Source: Acarospora socialis (taxonomy: Eukaryota > Ascomycota > Lecanoromycetes > Acarosporales > Acarosporaceae). From it: a DNA stretch of 64,000 nucleotides. Below the pieces are notes generated by a model that was not told the DNA's origin, made no database searches, and saw only the letters and a list, made by a program, of their open reading frames with translations. How positions within the stretch are numbered: the stretch's first letter is position 1; each line of letters starts with the position of its first letter. Shown piece by piece: positions 18,734-30,500 of the stretch. Made by a program: the position numbers and the translations under genes. The stretch is taken from assembly GCA_025617375.2 (NCBI GenBank), contig JAMYGW020000016.1, positions 117,805 to 181,804 of the forward strand, in the 5' to 3' direction.

Positions 18734-19672
18734 CCTGCGTCTATTTATTTTTTAGATTATAGATTATACTTTTGATTTAGAACTTTTATTATTTCGGTTA
18801 AACATGAAGATCTTAAAACTTTATCTAGAGAATTGTTTAAATTAATTCTAGGAGGTCTTTATTTTTATAGAAAAGATTTATTAATCTTATATGCGAGTGT
18901 TTTACATTTATACTTTTTTGTTAATCCTTGATTTTTATTACCTCTAATTGTACTAAATCTTTTTATTATTTCTAGCATTTGTCTGGTATCTATTATATAT
19001 CTTTTGTTTATTGATGAACAAATAAAACAAAGATATCCTGTTTTATGATGATTATTAGTAATTTTATTGGTAATTTTATTTTTCTTTTCATTTTTTCCCT
19101 TTGTCAAACTTTCTTATATAATGTTGGGGGATATTAAAAGTTACCTATTAAATGTCTTAAGTCCATCTAGTGAAAACAACGGTGGGGGTAATTCATCTGG
19201 TAGTAATAATTCTAGTGGTGGTACTGGTGGGCCTAATGAACCTCAAAACGGTGGTCCATCAAATAATCCAGAATCTAGCCCAAAGTCAAAGAAGAGAGCC
19301 AATGATAAGAGACGGTGAGGGCGTGAAAAAGAAAAAAGGAATAATGATCAACAATACAAGCAAGAAAAATTAGCGAAAAAAAGAGAGAAAGATAAATTAT
19401 ATAGGCAAAGAAAGAAACAAAGAATGAATAATGATCCAATATACAAGGAACAAGAATTAGAGAAAAATAGAAAATACTCTAGTAAATATTCCAAAAAACT
19501 AAAAGAAAACGAGACTCAAGAATTCAAAGAAATGTGTGCTGAGGAATCGAAAAGCCTTTATCAACTAGAGCAAAAACAAAAAGAATCTCCAGGAGATAAA
19601 CCATCTAATAACAATCATAGTAATCATAACTCAGATCCTAATTTAGATAATATAGATCCGAGGCTTCGATAG
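18638..19672 (+). CDS. chimeric ORF: ATP6 fragment + unknown membrane ORF
   Basis: Open for 345 codons with TGA as Trp (for example 19316-19318). The first 32 or so residues (EFIYATVHSIVINQ, HKGQIYFPFIY) are ATP6. From 18734 the sequence is unrelated: several membrane segments (VLHLYFFVNPWFLLPLIVL, SSICLVSIIYLLFI, LLVILLVILFFFSFF), then a Gly/Ser/Asn linker (GGGNSSGSNNSSGGTGGP), then a very basic/charged, probably helical C-terminus (KREKDKLYRQRKKQR). No good ATG: the first in-frame ATG is at 19118, and ATA/ATT starts would be needed. Inserted between atp8 and atp6. Function unknown; it belongs with the membrane-linker ORFs. Confidence 0.5.
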
Positions 19673-19791
19673 ATGACGTAGGAATAAATGTTGAGACCTA
19701 TAAATAAGCCATTATTTTAGAACGAAGAAAATTATTTGGTAAAATAATTTTCAATAACAAAGTAATTTCCATTCCCTTAATATTTAAATAA

Positions 19792-20634
19792 ATGAACACA
19801 CACACAATATTTATAGTGAAATTTTCAGACAAAGAAATTTCTGCTAAAAGCCCTTTAGATCAATTTTCACAGCAAGAAATCACTAGCCCTTTAGAGCAAT
19901 TTGAAATTAGAAATTTAATAAGTTTAGATGCCCCAATATTATCTAATTTACACTTATCATTAACAAACATAGGACTCTTTCTAAGCCTAGGAATAATTAT
20001 AGGTTTAGGATTAAACATTTTGCCAACGAATTATAATAAAGTTGTATCAAATAGTTGATCTATAAGTCAAGAATCTATATACGCAACAGTACACAGTATC
20101 GTAATAAATCAAATAAATAGCCATAAAGGACAAATCTACTTTCCTTTTATTTATGCATTATTTATTTTTATTTTAATAAACAATTTAATAGGAATGATAC
20201 CGTATAGTTTTGCTTCAACTAGTCATTTCATATTAACTTTTTCTCTAAGTTTTACAATAGTTTTAGGAGCAAGCTTTTTAGGATTCCAAAAACATGGTTT
20301 AGAGTTTTTTTCTCTTTTTGTTCCTGCAGGTTGTCCTTTAGCTTTATTACCTCTTTTGGTCTTAATTGAGTTTATTTCTTATTTAGCCCGAAATGTGTCA
20401 TTAGGGTTAAGATTAGCTGCGAATATCCTATCTGGTCATATGCTTTTAAATATTTTAAGTGGATTTACATATAATATAATGACATCTGGCTTTTTATTTT
20501 TCTTTTTAGCTTTATTTCCATTAGCTTTTATTATAGCTTTTTCTGGTTTAGAATTAGGTATTGCTTTCATTCAAGCACAGGTTTTTGTAGTTTTATCATC
20601 CTCTTATATTAAAGATGCTTTAGAACTACATTAA
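19792..20634 (+). CDS. atp6: ATP synthase F0 subunit 6
   Basis: 280 residues with TGA(20056)=Trp. This is the proton-channel a-subunit of ATP synthase. Typical blocks: FSLFVPAGCPLALLPLLVLI, SLGLRLAANILSGHMLL with the essential Arg of the channel, and GLELGIAFIQAQVFVVL near the C-terminus. ATG at 19792 follows a leader (about 19720-19791) that is repeated word for word before the chimera at 54450. Ends TAA. Intact. Confidence 0.96.
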
Positions 20635-21287
20635 TTATCATTAAAGCTTTCTTTTTTATTACATGGATATTGAAAGCTTTAATCAGGTAATCATACGTAA
20701 CGGTGATCGCGGTAAAAGGTGTTCTATGTTATTTAGGATTAGTTTTATGAATTATAATTTTTACACTAATTTTAGACACTTTAAAATGCTTTGTGAACAA
20801 TTAGGTTGAACATGTTTAAATCATAAATCTATTTCTTCTATAAGAGATGCGATTTTGGAGAGATTCTGTTAGAGTCAAAATTATTATAACTATACTAATG
20901 ATGAGATTCAATTTATATATTCCCATAATGTCTAATTTGCTATTTTTAAACCATTAAACCTATATATTTAAGATTATAAATAGTAAATACTTAGACGGAA
21001 TACTCGCTGCAAAAAGTAAAAATGGTTTTGTGATCTTAATGCTCGTTTTTTCTTGTACAGCATTACTGGTGTAATATCAACTAATGCATTTATCACAGAT
21101 AAACCCCAAAAGATATATGAACCATCCATAACTTAGCTAGTATTAAAAACTTATAAAACGTTTCCACAACTAAATAATATATAAATTTTAATGCCTTTTA
21201 GTTAACTAATAACTAAGTAACATTAGTTTCTGGTTATATAACTGGAAAACTAAACAATATAATATACTATAAATTTCTAAAAATATA
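20635..21287. other. atp6-nad4L spacer with ORF relic
   Basis: Around 20700-20870 one frame reads GDRGKRCSMLFRISFMNYN and FKMLCEQLGWTCLNHKS, then stops: an unrecognised remnant. About 21152-21172 is an inverted match to 10714-10733. 21208-21232 vaguely resembles the cox1 piece at 50370. No intact gene. Confidence 0.4.
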
Positions 21288-21557
21288 ATGAATTTATCAC
21301 TAATACTTTTTTTAATCGGAATTTTAGGTTTTGTTTTAAATAGAAAAAACATTATTTTAATGCTTATCTCAATCGAAATAATGCTATTAGCTATTACATT
21401 TTTAATATTAGTAAGTTCACTTAGCTTTGATGATATATTAGGCCAAACTTATGCTATCTATATAATATCAATTGCAGGAGCAGAATCAGCAATAGGGTTG
21501 GGTATTCTAGTAGCATTTTATAGATTAAGAGGAACAGTTTCTATAGAATATAAATAA
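21288..21557 (+). CDS. nad4L: NADH dehydrogenase subunit 4L
   Basis: 89 residues, three membrane segments ([54 protein letters not shown]). The conserved Glu residues of Nad4L/NuoK lie in the second and third helices (SIEIMLL and AGAESAIGL). Its stop TAA (21555-21557) shares one A with the nad5 ATG, the usual fungal overlap, indicating co-transcription. Confidence 0.96.
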   Translation: MNLSLILFLIGILGFVLNRKNIILMLISIEIMLLAITFLILVSSLSFDDILGQTYAIYIISIAGAESAIGLGILVAFYRLRGTVSIEYK

Positions 21558-24500
21558 TGTATCTAGCTATAATAGTCTTACCATTATTAGGATCAATAGT
21601 TTCCGGCTTTTTTGGTAGAAAAGTTGGAGTTAGGGGAGCACAATTAATAACATCAAGTTCTGTAATAATAACAACAATATTGGCAATCGTTGCCTTTTTT
21701 GAAGTAGGTTTAAACAACATACCTGTATCAATTCAACTTTTTAGTTGAATTGATTCAGAGTCACTTAATGTTTCATGAGGTTTTCATTTTGACTCGTTAA
21801 CAGTAACAATGTTAATACCAGTATTAATAGTTTCTTCTTTAGTACATGTATATTCAATAGGTTATATGAGTCATGATCCTCGGCGAGGTTGCGTTAGGGG
21901 AAAACGTGACTATGGGGATAAACTGTCAAATTCCGGGAATCTCCTAAAGCTTATGGTACCAAGCTGTAGTTGAAAAACTATGAGTGGCTGAACTAATTAC
22001 TCAGGTAAGGTAACAAGCCATAAGATAAGTGAAAACAAAATGGACAATCGCGGATCTAAGTCAACAATACTATATAGTATGGTTGTAAAAGAGCCACGAG
22101 TAGACGGCAGTTTATACATTAAGCAATTAATGTATTTAAGGTATACTCTAAGGGGTTTCGAAAGAAACCGAGGTATATACCTCGGTTTCAACATGCAACC
22201 ATGTTGAAACTCTCAGGTCAAAATCCCATCTAAACAATTCAATTAAAAAAAAAAATTCTCTACCTATAACTCAACTCCTCTAAATCCTTGGGTTTGATCT
22301 GGTTTAATAGATGGTGAGGGTTCATTTACTATAGTAATAGATAGAAATAAAATCCGTAAATTAGGTTGACGTGTTCAATTGAAATTTCAAATTGGTCTAC
22401 ACACAAAGGATCTTTATTATGTCTATTACAACAATATTTGGGTGGTATTTGTTCTATTCATTTAGCTCGAAATCGAGACATAGTTAATTATTCAGTTTAT
22501 TCAGTTAAATATTTAAATAAACTTATTATTCATTTAGAAAACTAGCCATTATTAACTCAAAAAGCCTCAGATTTATTTTTATTTAAAAAAGCAGTAAAAC
22601 TTGTGAAGAATAAAGCTCATCTTACTGTCGAAGGTTTAAATCAAATAGTAAACATAAAAGCATAAATGAATTTAGGTTTATAAGTTAAAATAATAGTTTG
22701 CTGGATATACTCCTGTTGAAAGACAAGTGATTAATTATGATAACGTAATTTTAGACCCTTTTTGAATATCGGGTTTTGTCAGCGCTGAAGGGAACTTTTA
22801 TGTTCGTATGCCTCTATCCGGAAGTAAAATTGGATATCGAGTACAATTGAGATTTAGAATAACCCAACATGAAAGAGATCTTAGATTAATGGAGAAAATA
22901 GTTAAATATTTTGGATCCGGAAAAATCTACAAATATAATGGTAAGTCAGCTTTTAGTTTAACAATAGTTGACTTTTCGGTTATTACTAATATAATAGTTC
23001 CTTTTTTTAAGGAAAATCCTTTAGTTGGCATAAAAATATATGATTATCTTGATTGGTGTAAAATTCATAAATTAATGATTAATCGTTGTCATCTTACAGT
23101 TGAGGGTCTAAATTCAATTAGAGAAATAAAATCTGGTATGAATAAAGGTAGAAATTTGGAGGTTAAGTAACACCGGTTATTTATGATAAAATTAATTGTA
23201 GGATAAATTTGACTGTAAAGCATAATCAAAGATTTTTCAGTTACTTAAGTTTATTCACCTTTATGATGATTATACTTGTAACAGCAAATAATTTTTTACT
23301 CATGTTTGTAGGATGAGAAGGTATACATAAATGCCTTAAATGGTTAAATTTGCATGATGATAGTGTTTTAAATTTTATGTTTTTTATACATACTTTTAAT
23401 CAAAAAAGATTCTTTTTTTCCAGAAAATTAAAATCAAAAGAAAGAATAGGTCCACACAACTTAGATGTAATATCTTTAATAGTAGGTTCTTTATTAAGTA
23501 ATTCATACCTGGAAAAAAGAAAGTATGGATTAGGAATTAGAATAATATTTGTAAAGTGTAGTAATAATGTAGAATATTTAATGTGGTTTCACTCATTTTT
23601 AGTTCAAAGAGGATATTGTAGTCATAATAAGCCTAAGTTATCTAAATTAATAGGTAAAGGGAATAAAGTATTGTTTCTTTATAGTTTTAATAGTTATAGT
23701 TTCTCTAGTTTTATTTGGTTATTTAATATGTTTTACAGAGATAACCTGAAAATAATACCTCGTAATTTAGATAAATACATTACACCTTTAGCTTTAGCTA
23801 GTTTATTCTTATCGTCTGCCGAATTAAGTGGTAAAAAAACTGAAAAAGGTAAATTAGGTAAATTAGCTACTAGATTAGTTTCTATAGAAGATTTAAATTA
23901 TTTATCTATTATTTTAAAAAATAAATACAATATAGAGACAGTTATTAAGTTTGATAATGGTGGATCCTTTTATGTTAAAAATTCTTCTTTTTCTACTTTT
24001 TCTAAAATAGTAAAGCCACACATATTACCTTCACTACATTACAAATTAAATAGATCTATCATTAAATTAAGTTTATCTGGTACTCATAGTCTACACAATT
24101 CTTCTATTTCTTATTTATCTTCAAAAGGTATTTCCACTCAAACTAAAAAAGATCTCTCCAATGTAAAATATACCATTAAGTATAAAAAAGAATATTAATT
24201 GAGTTTAGAACAAAAACAAGCTCTTATTGGTATAATTTTAGGAAATGGTTACTTAGAAGTAAAGCTAACCATAATACAAGATTGCGTATAGAACAATCAT
24301 ATACTGAAAAAGAAGGATATTTAAGACATTTATATGAATTACTTGAGCCTCTAACTGCTGTGTCTCCTACTGTTTTAACAAGAAAGGATAAACGTAATTA
24401 TTCTGTTTATAAATCCCTCTATTTTAGAACTTTAGCTATACCTTTTCTAAATTATTATTACGATTTATTTTACCAGGAAAAAGTTAAAATAGTTGCTAGA

Positions 24501-27500
24501 AATTTAGATGAATTATTAACCGCAAAAGGTTTAGCATACTGAATTATGGATGATGGAGGTAAATCAGTATACAATCAAACAATACTACATACTAGAGCGT
24601 ATACCTTAGAAGATGTTAAATATATTCAGTTTGTTTTATTTAAAAATTTTGGTCTGAATACTAGAAGAAAAGAAAAAAGATAAATGAGTTATTTATATTC
24701 CAGTTAGACAAAAAACTAAAATTAAAGATATTGTGGGACCATATTTGCATGAGAGTATGTTATATAAAATATAATAGGTTTTAGAGGCTCTCTCGATCTA
24801 TTAATTCTTATAAACACTTAATTATGATAACTTGCCATAGTTAGTGATATTATATTTAGGGAATCAAAATAGTTTCAGTTATACTGAAACCATCACAATT
24901 GAAGGACAATATATAGATTAAAACCTTATAAGTTTTAAGAGATTAAACTTAACCTTAGGGTTTTAATATATCACTAGCAATACCATTGAAAACGATCAAA
25001 TAAATTATAGTAATTTAGAGATCGTCGGTTATATTTTGGATCGCGATCGACTAGTACAATGGTGGGTGCCTGTAATGGTGCTTAATGCATAGTCAGAATC
25101 TTTATATTATCTCGTATAATATACTAGGGCTTTAAGTAAAACCTGTTAGGTATTAAAGTACAGGGGTTAATCCATTGTGTATAATAAATATTTTATTATC
25201 CAATAATAATTTTAATCCAAGATTTGGTGGGTATTTGCTCATATCTTTTAGTAAGTTTCTGATTTACTAGAATAGCAGCAAATCAAAGTTCCATGTCCGC
25301 TTTTATAACAAACAGAGTAGGTGACTGTTTTTTAACTATAGGTATGTTTGCTATACTTTGAAGTTTTGGTAAGAAAACAAAAATGTTTAAAAATATTAAT
25401 AGAATGAAAAATAAACAGATTAAAACTTATAAAGAATATTCTAATCTTTGTAGTAATTATAAAATGGCTCCTTACTTAGCGGGTTTAATCGAAGGCGTTG
25501 GCCATATAGCCGTACATGATAAAACTTCTAAATCAAAAAAGTTCCGTCCTAAAATTATTATAGTGTTTAATAATAATGATAAACCTTTAGCAGATAAATT
25601 ATCTACTCTTTTAAAGCTAGGTAAAGTAATTCCTAAAAAGGGAGGGTATGTTATATTACAAGTTTTAGCTAAAGAAGAAGTTTTAAAAATTATAAATCTA
25701 ATAAATGGTTATATGCGTACCCCTAAAATAGAAGCTTTACATAGAGCTATAAATTGAATAAATGAAAATTATAATACTTCTATACCCTTTTTAAGTTTAG
25801 ACTTATCACCTATTAACTCTAATAGTTGATTAGCAGGGTTTACTGATGCAAATGGTAATTTCTCTTTAGTTATTTCTGATCAAAATAAAAAAGGTAAGTT
25901 AAAAACAAGAGTACAAACTTTTTTCCGCATAGAGTTAACTCATAGCTACCCTAGATATGTTGAAAAGTGTTTAGGTGGTAGTAGCTATTTTAACATATTA
26001 ACAAAAATTGCCGCCTTTTTAAACGTCAATCTTTATACTAGAACTAGATATATAAAAGATAAAGTCTATCATTCATTTATAGTAATAGCTCATAGCTCTA
26101 GAAACCATAATATAGTTCGAGAATATTTTGATAAGTTTCCTCTATATTCTTCAAAATACTTAGCATATAAAGATTGATGTTTAGTTCAAGATATATATAA
26201 AACTGCAAACATCTTAACTAAAGAAGATTTTAATCAGATTAGAAAAATAAAAGCTCAGTTTAACAATAATCGAAAAATATTTGATTTTTCACATTTAGAT
26301 TCTTTAACATTTTAAATATATTGCCGTGAGTGATAGTAATATCACCCTTATTATATAACTGTATGCGGGAAACTCCTAAAGTCTTTTTGTAGGATGTTGT
26401 GAAATCTTTGTATTAAAAATATTTATAGGTATAATACTAGAAGAGTACACAAACCTTAAACATCAAAAAGAATAGATCTTTTTATTAGATAATTTAAATA
26501 AAACTAAGTGAAAATGGACAATCCGCAGGAAATCGAATAATATTTAATTAAAGAGATCCTCAGAGACTACACGTTATACCCCATTAATGTATATGGGTGA
26601 AGATATAGTCCAATTTATTTATGAAAGTATTTAAGTAAATTGAATATAGATTATGCAACTGTATTTTCATTAGCTCCATTTATTAACGAAAATATTGTTA
26701 CTGTTATAGGAATTTGTTTATTAATTGGTGCTATGGCTAAAAGTTCTCAAATAGGTCGTGTGAAGGCCCTTAAAAAACTGTGAGTTATTTCAGGTTTTTT
26801 TTGAACTTTGATATATGCTGGAATAATTTCAAATGCTTTAGAATCCGTAGGTCCAGTTAAATCTTTTGTACTTTATTCGACATTTTATAGATTAAGGCTT
26901 AAAAAGCCTTTTATCTTGAGTAATAAAAAAGGATTGAGATATTATAGTACAGGGTTAGAAGCAAAAAGGGGTGGTTTAAAAGACTGTAGCCCAGGTAAAG
27001 TTTCTAATGTTAGCAAGATTAGCATACTGGGTCCGGAACAATTTCAAAGACAAGGAATCAATCAGCAGGAATTAAATAAATTAACCGATAAGAAATTATT
27101 GGATATTACATTTTTAGAATGATTTATAGGTTTTACTGAAGGGGATGGATCTTTTGTAGTTACACAAGGTAAATCTGTTTTTTCTTTTCATTTACACATG
27201 GTTGATTTACCCTTATTATATTTAATGCAAAATCAATTAAATATGGGTAATGTTTATTTGCAGAAAAATTCTGCAACATTTATTGTAAAGGCTAAAACCG
27301 ATATTAATATTTTAATAAATCTTTTTAACGGTAACCTTTTTTTGCGTAAACGACAAAAACAATTTTATAAATGAGTTGAAAATTTTAATATAAAAAATAA
27401 AACAACCATTAGAGTTAAATCACATGAGTTTAAACCATCTCTAAATGATAATTGATTAGCAGGATTTATTGATGCAGAGGGAAGTTTTTTTGTTTCTGTT

Positions 27501-30500
27501 AGTAAAATAAGAATCTATCAAAAATTTGCTATTGGGCAAAAAGATGCGGAGTTAGAGTTTTTACACCTAAATACAATGATTAAAGGTAACTATCAGCTGG
27601 AAAAATCTATAGATTTTTCTCGTATTGTTGTAAGTTATTTTAATTTAGATACAATAATTGAATATCTAAGTAAACATAAATTATACTCAGTAAAAGCCCA
27701 ATCTCTAGAAAAATGACTAGAAATATATAAATACCGTAAAAACAAACCAGCAAAAGAAGTCGCCGATTACAAACAAATGAAAAAAAAGGCTAGTTTAATA
27801 AATCAACTAAGAAAAATACCTAGTAAATTTTCTTGTGCTAATAACTCCGGTTAATTGTTTAGAAGATCCTCAGAGACTGAGTTTTAACTAACTCCTGGGT
27901 TAAAAATAAAGGGATTTCTCTATATATCTCTTCATAATTTATTGCTAGATTAGAGCAATATGTTTAAATATCCCTTTTTCTACATCTATTTTTAATCTAG
28001 ACACTCAAAGTAAATAGTTAATCTATATTACTATTTAAAGATATAGTCCAATTTTTTTGCTTCACGTTTGATTGCCTATGGCGATGGAAGGTTTAAAAAA
28101 ATTTTATTTAGTTATTACAGATTATAACTTATTATGCTTTTCTGTTTTAAAAATTTTTTTATAATAAACTAGATTATAAATTGTCAACAAAAAACAATAA
28201 AAATTTACAGAGGTTTTACAAAAAACGTCATTACCGATTTATTTATGTTTGTGCTCCAGATAAATATGTAGCTCGGTTTAGAAATATATCCGAAGCTGCA
28301 AAGTATTTAAATATTAAACCTAGAACTGTAGCAGCTTATTTAGATGTAAATAAACTATTTAAAAATAAATGGATAATTACTTCTAGGCAACTTGGGTGAC
28401 ATAAAGTATGAATAAGTCATCTAAAACTAGACATAATATTGGTACATTTATTAGGTTATTCTAATTTCTGTATTGAACCTATATATTATTCACATATAAA
28501 GTACAATTTAATTTTTAAATTTTTATCTCATAAGGAATATTATGCTAAATATTTACGTCATATTCTATCTAATTTTACACCCTCAGAAATTATATCTTCA
28601 TCAATTACTGACTTTAAAGGTAAAAATCAAACAAGCTACATGTTTTATGCTAGCTGTTTAGAGAATTGATTTTTGTACCATCTTTTATATAGTGATGATA
28701 CAATTATAAAACCTAAAGTAAACATGGACATATATTTAAATCCTATTAGTCTGGCCCATTTAATACACGGGAATGGATACTTTTTTTTAGATTGTGTTCT
28801 AATATATGCATCTATTTCTAAACAAGATGGGTTATATTTAATAAAAATTTTAAACAGAAAATTTGGAATAAAAGCTACTTTAGGTGAAAATTTGGAAAAG
28901 GATTCAGGTATAATTATTAAAATAAATAGCTCAAGTATTGATGAATTAATGCAAAAAAATTTAGTCTTTTATAAAACCTGTAGGGATATTATTTCATTCT
29001 TTTAAATAAATTGGGCTTTCGTTAAACTTCACAATATGCGGGGACATCCTGCTTTAATTGTTGGTCCACTCAAGAGATATTTATTGTTAGGTAAAATCCA
29101 AGTATAGGGACAATCCGCAGGAAACAAACAACAATCAATTATTGGTAGCTTCCCCAGAGACTACTCGTGAAGCATTTAGATTAAAAAATAGTCTATTTAG
29201 AGATCTAAAAATCTAAATAGACTAGATAAGATAAAATAATATAAATTAAGAGATAGTCCGAACAGTTCTGTAAATAACTGTGTATTTTTAATCTTTATAA
29301 ATATTAAAAGTCAACCTTTTTGCCTACACCAGTATCTGCATTAATACACGCTGCTACAATGGTAAACTGTTGCCGTTGATTAATGTGAGTTAATCAATTA
29401 TGATATCGCTATGTGCTGGAATTTCCTTACATCAAGTTTATTCATATTTTAAGTAACTTAAATAAGATGAATAAAAAAATCTTGTGTTCTATAGTAGAAA
29501 AAAGACTCTTTGCTATAGAAGGGGTTAATCAGCAGGAAACTTTATTATCTTATATTAACAGTACAAACACTAATGATAGTAAAGGATCCTCAGAGACTAC
29601 ACGCGATATAACTTATATTTTTGATGAATATTCAAATTTAATACCTCAACACAAAAAGAAAATAAATAAAAATTTCTTAGAGTGATTCATAGGATTTACA
29701 GAAGGAGATGGTTCTTTTATCGTATCTAAAGATAAAGTTTATTTTGATATAACTCAGAGTCTGCATGATATACAAGTTCTCTACTATATAAAAAAAGAGT
29801 TAGGCTTTGGTAAGGTGATAATTCGAAGCGAAATACACAGAAAGCTAGGTGTTTTCTATGTATCTTCTAAAGAAAATTTTACTAGATTAATGGCAATTTT
29901 TAATGGAAATCTTTCTACCAATTACAAAAAAGAACAATTTAGAAGATGACTAGACACATACAATAAACAATATAGTATGCATATTCCTTTTAAAGATAGA
30001 TTAGTTAAACCTAGTTTATTTTCAGGCTGAATATCAGGATTTAGTGATGCGGAAGGTTGCTTTTATGGAAGAGTGAAAAGTTGTTCAACATCTAAGCTTA
30101 GAAAAGCTCCCCATTTGACTTTTCAAGTATCTCAAAAAGAATTTTATATTATAAAAACTTTACGAGATATATTTTTGCTTTGCAGCAAACACTGTGATTC
30201 AGATTTGAAAAATATTAACTATGATAAGTCTTGAGATGGTTGATCATTCCATTGTTCTTCTTTTACTAAACTTAAAGTAATTAGAAATTACTTTTTTAGA
30301 TACGAATTAAAAACCAGAAAATCTCTTGCATTTAAAAAATGATGTAAAATACATGATATGGTATTACATAAGAAACATCTTAGATTAGAAGGTTTAAATA
30401 AAATAGATAATCTAACTAAAGACATAAATAAATTTATAAGTTAAAGATATAGTCCGATCCATATTGAAAAATATGGTGTGCTATTCCTTATCATATCCAT

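Larger units (their letters stand above)
23323..25226 (+). mobile_element. nad5 intron 2, group I, two endonuclease ORFs
   Basis: Between T 23322 and G 25226. The 3' region (about 25010-25140, CGCGATCGACTAGTACAATGG and CTTAATGCATAGTCAG) contains the intron core strands. Contains two tandem LAGLIDADG_2 genes, only one still open, suggesting one endonuclease invading another's intron. Confidence 0.8.
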
